64,000 nt of DNA from assembly GCF_001598915.1 (NCBI RefSeq), contig NZ_BDAP01000001.1, positions 496,001 through 560,000 on the forward strand, written 5' to 3'. Positions 8,233 to 16,146 of the stretch are shown here, one piece after another (the first letter of the stretch is position 1; every line of letters begins with the position of its first letter). The notes beneath the pieces were generated by a model, which was given only the letters and a program-made list of their open reading frames with translations, did not search any database and was not told the origin of the DNA. The DNA comes from Williamsia muralis NBRC 105860. GTDB taxonomy: Bacteria; Actinomycetota; Actinomycetes; Mycobacteriales; Mycobacteriaceae. Made by a program: the position numbers and the translations under genes.

Positions 8233-8661
8233 CTACTGGCCGTCGCCCCGGAGTCTCTGCGGTGCGCGCAGTAGATAGCTCTCGGTCAGCAGTTCGGCGA
8301 CTTCTTCCCAATCCGTCTCATGCCCGAGTATCAGCCCGATTTCGTCACGGCGCCATGACGTGGCAAAGAAGGGTGCACCGGTGTGACGTAAGGCCTCGAG
8401 TTCGTCGCCGCCCGATCGGAACATGAGGACTGACGCGGGTCCGTCCGTGTCCGCGGCAGTGGCGTAAGCCGGAGGATGGCCGTCGACGATGTCGAGGACG
8501 TGAGCGAATGTCTTGGTGCCGACGCACCATCGGAGGCCCACCCACGCCTGCTCTTCGCGAACCTCGGGGTGGACCAGGCAAAGCTCACGGACCCGCCCTG
8601 CGATGTCGTCGAACGATGGCGTCCGTGTCGGCGAATCGTCCGGGGTCTCGGAGCTGTTCAC
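8233..8661 (-). CDS. MmcQ/YjbR-family protein
   Basis: The protein has 142 residues from a GTG start at 8661; the frame is open further upstream but without family-like sequence. It has the YjbR-like pattern VRELCLVHPEVREEQAWVG, a central GTKTFAHV strand, a beta core (SVLMFRSGGDELEALRHTG) and the closing DWEEVAELLTESYLLRAP. These small double-wing-like proteins are widespread in actinobacteria and have no established biochemical role; DNA binding has been suggested from the fold. It faces the plus-strand gene starting at 8818 across a roughly 155-base divergent region. Confidence 0.8.
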   Translation of the reverse strand: MNSSETPDDSPTRTPSFDDIAGRVRELCLVHPEVREEQAWVGLRWCVGTKTFAHVLDIVDGHPPAYATAADTDGPASVLMFRSGGDELEALRHTGAPFFATSWRRDEIGLILGHETDWEEVAELLTESYLLRAPQRLRGDGQ

Positions 8662-8817
8662 GACCGCTACCGTAACTCTGCATCTGCGCGCTCGACCTCC
8701 CTTCGAGTGCTCGGGCGAACCGACAGTCTTTTGTTCACCGTTGTGCGTCGGCATCACCCGTGGTGCGGAAGTGGTCTCACGCGATTCGGCGTGCGCGCAG
8801 TGGGTACCCGTGGAGGC

Positions 8818-9360
8818 ATGTTGAAGAACTCTGTGATCGAGGGATTGGTCGCCGGCACCGTCGGTGGCGCCGTGATGACGCTCGGGGAAAAGTTCGAACA
8901 GAAACTGACCGGACGCCCGAGTTCGTACGTTCCGGCGCGGGTGCTCGAACGGTTGACCGGGTTGGGCGAGAAGCCCGGTCAGCAACCGGTGTGGGCCAAC
9001 TGGGCGATGCATTACGGCCAGGCCGCGGCGCTGGGCGTTCTCCGGTCGGTGATGTCGGAGGTCGGTCTGCGTGGCCCGGTGGCATCGGCGAAGTTCACCG
9101 TCGTCCGCCTGACCAACGACCAGATCTTGGAGAACGCGACGGGTGTCGGCGCCCCTCCGGAGACGTGGCCTCGGTCAGAGATCGCGATCGACGTCCTCCA
9201 CAAAGCCGTGTACGCCTTCACCACAGGAGTCATCACAGACGCCCTCGCAGCTCGGCGTGGGCCAGGCCCCGGCCAGCAGCATGCGGCTGTGTTCCCCGGT
9301 CGCCACCCAGATGTCGGCCCGATCTCGCGCGAGCGGGCCAAACGTCGACTCCTCGGCTGA
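8818..9360 (+). CDS. Conserved hypothetical membrane-associated protein (YagU/DUF1440-like)
   Basis: The 180-residue protein starts at an ATG with GGAGG 2-6 bases upstream. It has a hydrophobic N-terminal helix (VIEGLVAGTVGGAVMTLGEK), a second hydrophobic stretch near WAMHYGQAAALGVLRSVM and a third near VLHKAVYAFTTGVITDAL. The pattern resembles DUF1440/YagU-like small membrane proteins, sometimes linked to acid or stress tolerance; function is not established. GGGTAC lies at 8802-8807, the same core as before the CsbD gene at 56797, but no convincing -35 precedes it here. It is followed by the L,D-transpeptidase gene after 98 bases. Confidence 0.65.
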   Translation: MLKNSVIEGLVAGTVGGAVMTLGEKFEQKLTGRPSSYVPARVLERLTGLGEKPGQQPVWANWAMHYGQAAALGVLRSVMSEVGLRGPVASAKFTVVRLTNDQILENATGVGAPPETWPRSEIAIDVLHKAVYAFTTGVITDALAARRGPGPGQQHAAVFPGRHPDVGPISRERAKRRLLG

Positions 9361-9458
9361 TCGCCGGCCCCGGGCCCGATCGGACGGATGACGGTTTTCT
9401 TAAAGAATCCGTAAACTGTCAGCAGTCTGTAGGTAGTCGTCGTGGAGGAGTGTGTCGA

Positions 9459-10706
9459 GTGGTCGAAAGCCATCGGGATCAAGGTGGTCTGATCAGTCGG
9501 CGCGGGCTGCTCATCGCCGGGGGAGGTGCGCTGGCGGCTGTGGTGGCCGCGTGCTCGACGGACGGCGGATCTTCCCCACAGAAGAAGTCCGCATCGGCGC
9601 CTCCTCCAGAGGCCGTGGTTACCTTCGAACCGGCCGCGGGTGCGGCGAACTTCGATCCGCTGGGTCCGGTGTTGGTCTCGGTGACCCAAGGAACTCTGGT
9701 CGATGTGGTGATGACGAACAACGAGGGCCGCGTCGTCCCGGGAGTGATGACACCCGATCGGGCCGCGTGGAAACCGGAGACACCGCTGGGGTACACCAAA
9801 ACGTATGCACTGCAGGTGACTACGCGTGACGACGAGGGCCGCACCCGTACGCATTCGAGCTCGTTCAGCACCCTGGCGCCGAACAATCTGACCATGCCGT
9901 CCTTTGTCACCACCGGTGGTAATGCGCTGGTCGACGGCGCCACGTTCGGAATCGGCATCGTGACGGTCGTGCACTTCGACGAACCGGTGCCCGACCGGGC
10001 AGCCGCTCAACGGTGCCTGTCGATCCAGACCGAGCCCGCCGTGGAAGGCCAGTGGAGCTGGCTCGATGATCAGAACGTGCATTGGCGCCCTCGTGAGTAT
10101 TACGCGCCGGGTACGCGGGTCACAGCACGCGCTGACGTGTACGGCATCGACCTCGGAAACGGGCTCTACGGCCAGGACAACGCCGCCTGCTCATTCACGA
10201 TCGGCGACTCCCACGTGTCCATCGCCGACGACACCACCAAGCAAGTCAGCGTGTACGTCAACGGGCAACTCGCACGCACGATGCCCACCTCGATGGGCCG
10301 CGGCGGCACCGAAACCGTCAACGGCAAAACCATCCATTTCTGGACCCAATCGGGCGTCTATACCGTTCTCAGCAAGGCCAACCCGGTGATCATGGACTCC
10401 TCGACCTACGGCCTTCCGGTCAACTCCCGGCTCGGCTACCGCGAGACCATCTACTACGCCACCCGCATCAGCAATGACGGGATCTACCTGCACCAGCTCG
10501 AGGACACCATCGCCCAACAAGGCAACACGAACATGTCGTCGGGCTGTCTGAACCTGAACCCGGACAACGCCAGGTGGTTCTACGACCTGTCGGTGACGGG
10601 AGATGTTGTCGAGGTGCGCAACACCGGCGGGCCACCGTTGGAACAGTGGCAGAACGGTGACTGGAGCATTCCCTGGGAGCAGTGGGTGGCCGGCAGCGCC
10701 TTGTAG
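9459..10706 (+). CDS. L,D-transpeptidase, Tat-type lipoprotein
   Basis: The GTG at 9459 was chosen because GGAGGAG lies 8 bases upstream and the signal region follows. ISRRGLLIAGG gives a twin-arginine motif, and a lipobox (VVAACS, Cys near residue 36) marks an exported, lipid-anchored protein. Two Ig-like domains follow, then the YkuD catalytic domain, with the motif His (IYLHQLED, near 344) and the nucleophile Cys in MSSGCLNLN (near 361). The family forms 3-3 meso-diaminopimelate cross-links in peptidoglycan and is abundant in mycolate-containing bacteria. At 415 residues it matches the mycobacterial Ldt layout. The usual SHGCxN is SSGCLN here, a variant that keeps the Cys and the following Asn two residues on. 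Confidence 0.92.
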   Translation: MVESHRDQGGLISRRGLLIAGGGALAAVVAACSTDGGSSPQKKSASAPPPEAVVTFEPAAGAANFDPLGPVLVSVTQGTLVDVVMTNNEGRVVPGVMTPDRAAWKPETPLGYTKTYALQVTTRDDEGRTRTHSSSFSTLAPNNLTMPSFVTTGGNALVDGATFGIGIVTVVHFDEPVPDRAAAQRCLSIQTEPAVEGQWSWLDDQNVHWRPREYYAPGTRVTARADVYGIDLGNGLYGQDNAACSFTIGDSHVSIADDTTKQVSVYVNGQLARTMPTSMGRGGTETVNGKTIHFWTQSGVYTVLSKANPVIMDSSTYGLPVNSRLGYRETIYYATRISNDGIYLHQLEDTIAQQGNTNMSSGCLNLNPDNARWFYDLSVTGDVVEVRNTGGPPLEQWQNGDWSIPWEQWVAGSAL

Positions 10707-10774
10707 TCCTACGCTCGGCGGCTGCAAGCCGATCAAGGTATCGCTGAATTCAGAAATCTATGTACTATCAGTGG

Positions 10775-11107
10775 GTGACCACTGCTGCGATGCACCGAGA
10801 TGCGCTGTCCCGATTCGGCTATGCGCTCTCGGACGTGACCCGTACCGAGGTGCTGATGATCTTGCGGGATGGTCCCGCCTACCCATCAGACCTTGCCGAC
10901 CGGATCGGCGTCTCTCGTCAAACCCTGTCCAATCATCTGGCGTGCCTGCGCGGGTGCGGTCTGGTGGTCGCGGTGCCAGAAGGCCGGCGAAGCCGCTATG
11001 AACTGGCCGACGCCAGAATCGGTGTGGCGCTCAATGATCTGCTCGGTGTGGTGCTGGCGGTGGACCCCGACTGCTGCGACGCTGCTCCAACACAGAACTG
11101 CTGCTGA
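10775..11107 (+). CDS. CmtR-like ArsR/SmtB metal-sensing repressor
   Basis: The product has 110 residues from GTG at 10775. The winged helix contains LSNHLACLRGCGLVV. Counting from this GTG, the two Cys fall at positions 57 and 61, the same numbering as the Cd(II)/Pb(II) ligands Cys57 and Cys61 of Mycobacterium tuberculosis CmtR. A Cys pair near 100-101 (VDPDCC) takes the place of CmtR Cys102, and CC closes the chain. TACTAT (10763-10768) ends 6 bases before the GTG, fitting a leaderless promoter; the alternative ATG at 10760 would place that element inside the gene. The stop overlaps the transporter start by one base (TGATG), so sensor and efflux protein form one unit. Confidence 0.9.
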   Translation: MTTAAMHRDALSRFGYALSDVTRTEVLMILRDGPAYPSDLADRIGVSRQTLSNHLACLRGCGLVVAVPEGRRSRYELADARIGVALNDLLGVVLAVDPDCCDAAPTQNCC

Positions 11108-11811
11108 TGTCTCAGCACCTGGGCGTGCCGGGGCGGGCGGCTGCTGAAGCAGTGCCTGAGGCGCGGAAGAACGTGTTGGCCAGACGAATTCGGTGGTTCG
11201 TGGCGATCACCATCGCCTACAACGTGGTCGAGGGGATCGTTGCGATCAGCGAGGGTGCACGTGTCTCGTCGGTTGCCCTGATCGGTTTCGGTCTGGACTC
11301 GATCATCGAGGTGTCGTCTGCGGCGGCGGTGGCCTGGCAGTTCGCCGGTAGCAAACCCGAGGACCGCGAGAAGATTGCGCTGCGCATCATCGCCTTCTCG
11401 TTTTTCGCTCTCGCGTTGTACGTGAGCGTTGACGCTCTGCGTGCTTTGGCGGGCGGGGGAGAAGCCGGTCACTCGGTCGTTGGCATCGTTCTTACTGCCA
11501 CCAGTGTGATCATCATGCCCATCTTGTCCTGGGCGCAACGTCGCGCGGGACGAGAACTCGGCTCGTTGTCCGCTGTTGCCGATTCCAAGCAGACGTTGCT
11601 GTGCACCTACCTCTCGGCCATAGTGCTGCTGGGATTGGTGCTCAACAGCACCGTCGGCTGGTCTTGGGCAGACCCGATCGCCGCGCTGCTCGTTGCCGCC
11701 ATTGCGGTGCGGGAGGGCGTCAGTGCCTGGAAGGGCGACACCTGTTGCCCCTCGCCGGTAGGCATCGACAAAGGTCGCTCAGCGGGACACGACTGCGACT
11801 GCTGTCCCTGA
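11107..11811 (+). CDS. Cation efflux protein of the CDF-like family
   Basis: The 234-residue membrane protein has about six hydrophobic segments and the metal-site Asp in GFGLDSIIEVSS, then DSKQTLLCTYLSAIVLLGL and SWADPIAALLVAAIAVREG, the layout of short cation-diffusion-facilitator-like transporters. The C-terminal tail is Cys/His rich (DTCCPS and HDCDCCP), suggesting a soft metal such as Cd, Pb or Zn, in line with the CmtR-like sensor it overlaps. In CDF proteins metal is expelled in exchange for protons. Charged His/Asp pairs of the classical second site are partly replaced by Cys and Gln here, so metal choice may differ. Confidence 0.87.
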   Translation: MSQHLGVPGRAAAEAVPEARKNVLARRIRWFVAITIAYNVVEGIVAISEGARVSSVALIGFGLDSIIEVSSAAAVAWQFAGSKPEDREKIALRIIAFSFFALALYVSVDALRALAGGGEAGHSVVGIVLTATSVIIMPILSWAQRRAGRELGSLSAVADSKQTLLCTYLSAIVLLGLVLNSTVGWSWADPIAALLVAAIAVREGVSAWKGDTCCPSPVGIDKGRSAGHDCDCCP

Positions 11812-11873
11812 CAACTTGCTTGCGCGGCAACGTGTTCCTGTGCAAACGGGCGAAGAAGCAGGAATGGTGATCG

Positions 11874-12308
11874 TCAGCCCGAATGTGATTGCGCGGGTCT
11901 GTTACCCAAGGTTTGGATGACGTCGGCCACGGTCGCGACAGCGTCGTCGGACAGTCCGATCAGGCCGATCAAGATCTCGCGGACTGCGGCGTCCGCAGTA
12001 GGAGTCAGGGCCTCCTGAACAATTCGCTCGCCGGCTACACCAGAGATTCGGCGTGAGCCCGGGGCCTCGAGGAAGTAGCGTATGTCGACGTCCAGTCCGC
12101 CGGAGATTGCCTCGACGTCGGAAAAGGTGGGGGCGAGACCGTGTTGAAGTTGCCGCACACGCGACTTGGATAGTGCGAAGCCTCTCGCGTTCGCGCGTGC
12201 GGCCAATTCAGCACCCGTCATCGGTTCACCGTTCTGCCCGGGTATCGAATCGAGCAGAGTGCGAAGCCTTTTGGGAAATAAGCTGGGTTCGTCGAGATTC
12301 CTCCGCAT
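11874..12308 (-). CDS. EspR-like helix-turn-helix protein
   Basis: The 144-residue protein starts at ATG 12308 behind AGAAAGGTG. Its layout resembles mycobacterial EspR: an N-terminal HTH in which FPKRLRTLLDSIPGQ is followed by TGAELAARANARGFALSKSRVRQLQHG, a second helical part (VEAISGGLDVDIRYFLEA) and a helical C-terminal dimerisation region. EspR is a nucleoid-associated regulator of ESX-1 and cell-wall genes. Orthology is not shown, and the protein may be a generic XRE regulator. It is convergent with the cation-efflux gene and divergent from the unknown gene at 12568 over a 259-base region that includes AT-rich stretches. Confidence 0.75.
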   Translation of the reverse strand: MRRNLDEPSLFPKRLRTLLDSIPGQNGEPMTGAELAARANARGFALSKSRVRQLQHGLAPTFSDVEAISGGLDVDIRYFLEAPGSRRISGVAGERIVQEALTPTADAAVREILIGLIGLSDDAVATVADVIQTLGNRPAQSHSG

Positions 12309-12567
12309 CGAGCACCTTTCTTCTGGGGCTTCGAAAGTTAGTCGGTTCACGCGGGGGGAAGCGCACGGCAAATTGTAGTGATCTGCATCACATATATGCG
12401 CGAGTGGCCTACGACTGGAATGCGTCTTGATCCTGCACAGCGGATTGCGTATGTTACATTTTCGCCGCTGCGCCTGAGGCGTATCGAGGGGATGGCCGGC
12501 TCGGTGGCCGGGTGGGCATTAGCAAACGTGACGACTTCGCCGTGATGATCTGTGGCCATAGGAGGCA

Positions 12568-12930
12568 ATGATGAATGCGCTTGTCGTTTCCGATACGCGT
12601 TCGGTCTATACAACGCTGGGCTCGTTGCGGTCAGAGGGTGATGTCGGACGGCTTCTCGGCGGCCCCGTCCGGGCTTTTGGACTGGAGCTGTTGGACAACC
12701 ACCTGGATATGTGGGTTCCGATCGAACCTGATGTCTATCAACGAAATCCGGCGTTCAACGCGATCGCCTCGGTGATGCTCTTGCGTTGCCACGGGGCCCA
12801 CGTACCCATCTTTGGTGCAGTCGCCGTCACGGCCCGTGCATCCACTGGTGCACTGGTGCCTCTCACGCAAACCCACCATCAGCGCCTGGCTCAGTCGATC
12901 AGCGAGGTGGTGGTCGCCGTCGAGGGCTGA
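12568..12930 (+). CDS. Hypothetical protein, 120 residues
   Basis: I do not recognise this protein. The ATG (or the one 3 bases later) follows a good AGGAGG ribosome site 4-9 bases upstream, and codon use is high GC3, so the gene is likely real. It is a mixed alpha/beta sequence without signal or membrane segment: a GGPVRAFGLELLDNHLDMWV stretch, a hydrophobic strand region (NAIASVMLLRCHGAHVPIFGAVAVTA) and a C-terminal helix. It is followed by 19 bases and then the converging end of the Asp23-like gene, at the edge of the envelope-stress island. Confidence 0.6.
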   Translation: MMNALVVSDTRSVYTTLGSLRSEGDVGRLLGGPVRAFGLELLDNHLDMWVPIEPDVYQRNPAFNAIASVMLLRCHGAHVPIFGAVAVTARASTGALVPLTQTHHQRLAQSISEVVVAVEG

Positions 12931-12949
12931 ACGGTGCTGCGGCCACTGC

Positions 12950-13423
12950 TCAGCTGAGCCATTCGCGTGAGTACACGTCTTGCCAGCGCACGTGGATTGC
13001 GCGGCAAGCCTGTGCAGTGACTTTGGCGCCCAGGGTGCGGACGAGCACGTCCTCGATTGCATCGCGAATGTGATCCGACATGACGGGCAGGTCATCTCGA
13101 TACCGCGCGATCAATCCGATTCGGACAGCATGTATCTGGTCGCCGGCACCGTCGAGTGAAGCGAACACCACCAGGCGACCGAGTCCGGTTCTGATCTGCG
13201 TCGCCAATAGTTGTTTGACAACGCGGTCGCTGATCCAGACCCCGGGCATATCCGTTGCCAGTGCACGAGCGGGTCGACGAACCCGATTGAGGCTGGACGA
13301 GATTCGGGCCACGAGTCGAGACACATCGCTGTCGGTGTCATCGAGATGATGGCTGGCCTCGACCAACCACGCATCGGTCGGATCGAGATCGTCGTCGTAG
13401 TCGTCGTGGACGTCATCACTCAT
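12950..13423 (-). CDS. Asp23-like cytosolic protein coupled to an ECF sigma factor
   Basis: This 157-residue protein has an acidic N-terminus (DDVHDDYDDDLDPTD) and then a domain that reads like a divergent Asp23/Gls24 fold: WISDRVVKQLLATQIRTG, a strand pair around HAVRIGLIARYRDDLPVM, and a helix HIRDAIEDVLVRTLG followed by a final strand IHVRWQDVY. It has no membrane segment. Its ATG overlaps the stop of the sigma-factor gene (ATGA), the arrangement usual for sigma/anti-sigma pairs. A role in controlling the sigma factor is inferred from this coupling only; it has no zinc-binding anti-sigma motif. It lies opposite a divergent operon full of Asp23 proteins. Confidence 0.72.
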   Translation of the reverse strand: MSDDVHDDYDDDLDPTDAWLVEASHHLDDTDSDVSRLVARISSSLNRVRRPARALATDMPGVWISDRVVKQLLATQIRTGLGRLVVFASLDGAGDQIHAVRIGLIARYRDDLPVMSDHIRDAIEDVLVRTLGAKVTAQACRAIHVRWQDVYSREWLS

Positions 13424-14115
13424 GAAGACGCTCCGTCGGCCGTGGAGTCTGGCTCCGACATGTGCTCGGTGCTGCCGGGGCGCCAGGGTGCCAGGCGTGT
13501 GGCCAGATACCGCCGGCTGCGTTGAAGGTGGCCACGCGCGGAACCTGTGCTGATCTGGAGCACCCGGGCAATCTCTGCCAACGACAGTCCCTCGACCTCA
13601 CGCAACCACCATGTGGATCGTGACGTCGGCGGGAGAGCGTCCAGTTCGGTGCGCAGCGCCTCGAGCAGAGAAGTGCCCATGGCGACTTCAGCGGGCAGTG
13701 GCTCTGGTGATTCGAGATCGACGAATCGTGCTTCGTCGGTCGGGACATCACGCTTCTTTCGAAGTGAATCGGCCAGACGACGATAGGCGATGGTGAACAT
13801 CCAGGTTCGGAACGAGCTGCGAAAATCAAAGTCGGGAAGCCCTTTCCAGACACTGAGGAGTGTTTCCTGCGCGAGGTCTTCAGCGCTGACGGGATCGGCC
13901 ATCCGCTGCAGATATCGCAGCAATATGGGAGACACCCTTGCGATGAGAACACCGAACGCCTCCTGGTCCCCTACCGCAGCTGCCCCGGCGAGTTCGTCAT
14001 CGGATAGCTCGGTCAGCGATAGCCGACCACCCATCGGATGCGTGTCTGCCGACCGATCATCGGGCGACTCGTCGGCCGGACCCGCGTCAGGCTTCTCGTG
14101 GTCGCGTTCGGTCAT
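13420..14115 (-). CDS. ECF-type RNA polymerase sigma factor
   Basis: The 231-residue protein starts at ATG 14115 behind AAAAGG; a GTG 18 bases earlier is possible. Region 2 is RYLQRMADPVSAEDLAQETL with SVWKGLPDFDFRSSFRTWMF, and region 4 is the HTH LSLAEIARVLQISTGSARGH, spaced as in ECF factors. The N-terminal 40 residues are acidic and low complexity. It is translationally coupled to the Asp23-like protein downstream. The divergent Asp23/CsbD operon, 604 bases away, is the obvious target. The trigger is unknown, but envelope or alkaline stress is suggested by the cluster. Confidence 0.93.
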   Translation of the reverse strand: MTERDHEKPDAGPADESPDDRSADTHPMGGRLSLTELSDDELAGAAAVGDQEAFGVLIARVSPILLRYLQRMADPVSAEDLAQETLLSVWKGLPDFDFRSSFRTWMFTIAYRRLADSLRKKRDVPTDEARFVDLESPEPLPAEVAMGTSLLEALRTELDALPPTSRSTWWLREVEGLSLAEIARVLQISTGSARGHLQRSRRYLATRLAPWRPGSTEHMSEPDSTADGASS

Positions 14116-14719
14116 GCGCGCGCCTTTTTGCACGCTGCACGAATACTCCCGTTGTCAGGACGGTTCACCAAGGTTACCCAATGACGTCGTAGTTCCTTGT
14201 CCAGATGGCGAGGAAGGCGCTTGGTCGGCCGTCGGGCAATCTGGCCGGGCGCCCCGAGTCGAATGTCTGTGATGAACCGTTGACATGAACGCCAGCTACT
14301 CCTTTGCCCCCGGCCGCGCTTCGATGAAGCGGGCCGACACCCGAGGGCAGCGTTGATCGGTGTCGAACCGACCGAGTTCTCAGCCGGGTCATCAAACGCT
14401 GCCTGCTATTGACTCACCCCCGATCGACCGGCCGATGAAACTCCACCGCTGACCAACGATCGGCAGGTCAGTCCATCCGGTGGCAGTCCACCCGAGGCAG
14501 TCTTTTCGCGAATGATCCCCAATCCCTGCGCGAAGCATAGCAATGCTTATTGGTCTGTCGAGATGGCCGTCCGCGCGGGGAGGTCGACGTGGTCCTGTGA
14601 CGTAGATCGCTTGAAGTCGTGCGTGCCGTTTCACTTTGCCGGCGGGACTAACTCGGTGAAGGGCCAACGTCCAGCGAGTTCCGGGGACGAGCCGAAGAAA
14701 TGGGCACAAGGAGTTGCTG
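14116..14719. other. Divergent intergenic region, no gene seen
   Basis: This 604-base stretch separates the sigma-factor gene from the Asp23 operon. Open frames in it lack ribosome sites and family-like sequence. A small inverted repeat AAGCAT-AGCA-ATGCTT lies at 14533-14548, too weak for a terminator. GTTT with GGGACT 12 bases on (near 14628) resembles a stress-sigma promoter, but the spacing is short. The length suggests long leaders or several promoters for the island. Confidence 0.5.
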
Positions 14720-15181
14720 ATGTCTGACACGACGACCACACCTGCAAAGGACACAAGCGCACAGGGCGCAGCCACTGGTGGCAAGAGTGTGGTTCCCACG
14801 AGTGGTGATCGAGGCCGCACGGCAATCTCCCAAACCGTGGTCGCGAAGATCGCAGGAATCGCCGCCCGCGAGATCAGTGGAGTCAGCGACCTGGGCGGAA
14901 GTGCGGAGCGAGTGGTCGGACGCGTCCGTGACGTGCTGCCGGGCACCTCGACGGCGTCGACCCAGGGGATCGAGGTCGAGGTCGGTGAGCGGCAAGCAGC
15001 CGTCGATGTGGGCATCGTGGCCGACTACGGCGTGGCAATTCACCAGCTCGCTGCTGCAATTCGTCGCAACGTGGTCAATGCGATCGAGCAGATGACCGGA
15101 CTCGAAGTGACGGAGGTCAACGTCACCGTCCACGACATCGCAGTGGACGACGACGCCTCAGACAATCCACGAGTGCAGTGA
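14720..15181 (+). CDS. Asp23/Gls24-family envelope-stress protein
   Basis: The 153-residue protein opens the island operon; its ATG follows CAAGGAG by 6 bases. After a Thr/Gly-rich lead it has the complete Asp23 domain: AISQTVVAKIAGIAAREISG, GIEVEVGERQAAVDVGIVAD, YGVAIHQLAAAIRRNVVNAI and MTGLEVTEVNVTVHDI. In staphylococci Asp23 is a cytosolic protein tethered to the membrane by AmaP and its loss triggers a cell-wall stress response. An AmaP-like gene lies 2 kb downstream in the same operon, so the same tethering is plausible. The stop overlaps the next start (TGATG). Confidence 0.93.
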   Translation: MSDTTTTPAKDTSAQGAATGGKSVVPTSGDRGRTAISQTVVAKIAGIAAREISGVSDLGGSAERVVGRVRDVLPGTSTASTQGIEVEVGERQAAVDVGIVADYGVAIHQLAAAIRRNVVNAIEQMTGLEVTEVNVTVHDIAVDDDASDNPRVQ

Positions 15182-15519
15182 TGCAGGGTAATCAGAGATC
15201 CTCCGCGTCAGGGGGATTGGGTGTGGAGGCCCGACGGGTCGCCGATGCGGTGTGTGAGATCGACGGCGTCGCCGGCCTGTATGGCGGCGTGTTCGGCGAG
15301 ATCGCAACCTACCTGCCGGGAACTCGAATCAACGGAGTGGCCCTGTCCGACGCGCGTGGTGAGGTGCACATCGTCGCCACGGCGGGTTCGGACTTGCTGG
15401 CCGTCGGCGCCCGTGCGCGCGACATCGCCGAATCGATCACCGGCAAACCGGTTTCGGTCACGATCGACGACATCACCACCAGAGATGCCGCTGTTGCCCA
15501 CCGAAACGAGCTCACATGA
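15181..15519 (+). CDS. Small Asp23-like protein of the stress operon
   Basis: This 112-residue protein begins inside the stop codon of the preceding Asp23 gene. The sequence VADAVCEIDGVAGLYGGVFG, then EVHIVATAGSDLLAVGARA and ITGKPVSVTIDDI follows the strand-helix-strand order of an Asp23 domain, but it lacks the usual YGxxI core and is shorter, so it is called a degenerate member. It has no membrane segment. It overlaps the DUF2273 gene by 4 bases. It may form mixed assemblies with the full Asp23 proteins; this is inference from the operon. Confidence 0.75.
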   Translation: MQGNQRSSASGGLGVEARRVADAVCEIDGVAGLYGGVFGEIATYLPGTRINGVALSDARGEVHIVATAGSDLLAVGARARDIAESITGKPVSVTIDDITTRDAAVAHRNELT

Positions 15520-15698
15520 GCACCAACGCCGGCATCGGTTTGCTGGCCGGACTGCTGCTGGCGATCGCGGCGGTCACCGGTGGATTCGGCGGCTTCGTGA
15601 TCGGTGTGCTCCTGGGTGGAATCGGACTTGCCCTCGGACTGCAACGAGACGGGGTCATCGACCTGAGTGCGCTCGTGCGGAGACGCGATCGTGGCTGA
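15516..15698 (+). CDS. DUF2273-like small membrane protein
   Basis: This 60-residue protein is almost entirely two hydrophobic helices (AGIGLLAGLLLAIAAVTGGF and GFVIGVLLGGIGLALGL) with a basic RRRDRG tail. DUF2273 proteins of this size are standard partners of Asp23 genes in Gram-positive bacteria and are thought to anchor or organise Asp23 at the membrane. It has ATGA overlap with the previous gene and an 8-base overlap with the next one, so it is tightly coupled within the operon. Confidence 0.85.
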   Translation: MSTNAGIGLLAGLLLAIAAVTGGFGGFVIGVLLGGIGLALGLQRDGVIDLSALVRRRDRG

Positions 15699-16146
15699 TT
15701 CAGCCGACGCGACCGCTCGTGCGGACCGTGGCACCCTCGTCATCGCCGACCGGGTGGCCGCGAAAATTGCTACACGCGCGGCACTCTCGGTTGATGCTGT
15801 GGTGCGACACCACAGCGGACTGGGTGCAGTCGTCGGTGCGACCTACCCGCAGGTGCGAGTTGACATGGCGCCGAGCGCCGGTCCGCAGTTCATGGTGATT
15901 GTGGCTCTGCGCTGGCCGAGCGCAGTCGCCGAAGTCTGCAGGCAGGTCCGTCGGCAGGTGGCGCACGACATGAACCGCCTGACGGGCCTGGCTCCGTCTC
16001 GAGTCGATGTGTCTGTGGCGCAGATGATATCGAGTTCGGGCCGCCATGGCGGACACGGCATTGCAGGTCGGTCGCATGCCAGGCTGGTGGAGCTACCCAC
16101 CGCTGAAGGAGAACGCGAGTACAGGGGAGTGGGTGAGCAGGCTTGA
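15691..16146 (+). CDS. Second Asp23/Gls24-family protein
   Basis: The protein has 151 residues from GTG 15691, inside the end of the DUF2273 gene; an upstream start would only add residues with no family match. Asp23-type elements are present: LVIADRVAAKIATRAALSVDAV, then VRVDMAPSAGPQFMVIVALR, a helix VAEVCRQVRRQVAHDMNRL, and TGLAPSRVDVSVAQM. It is more diverged than the first Asp23 gene and has a longer polar C-terminal tail. The coding end overlaps a TTG-started membrane-protein gene. It is probably part of the same membrane-proximal stress assembly. Confidence 0.82.
   Translation: MADSADATARADRGTLVIADRVAAKIATRAALSVDAVVRHHSGLGAVVGATYPQVRVDMAPSAGPQFMVIVALRWPSAVAEVCRQVRRQVAHDMNRLTGLAPSRVDVSVAQMISSSGRHGGHGIAGRSHARLVELPTAEGEREYRGVGEQA

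Noticed and set aside
8476-8817. Upstream extension of the YagU-like gene
   Set aside because: It is antisense to the YjbR-like gene; GGAGG directly before ATG 8818 sets the start.
14533-14548. AAGCAT-AGCA-ATGCTT hairpin as a terminator
   Set aside because: Six weak base pairs without a T-run in a divergent region; no gene ends there.
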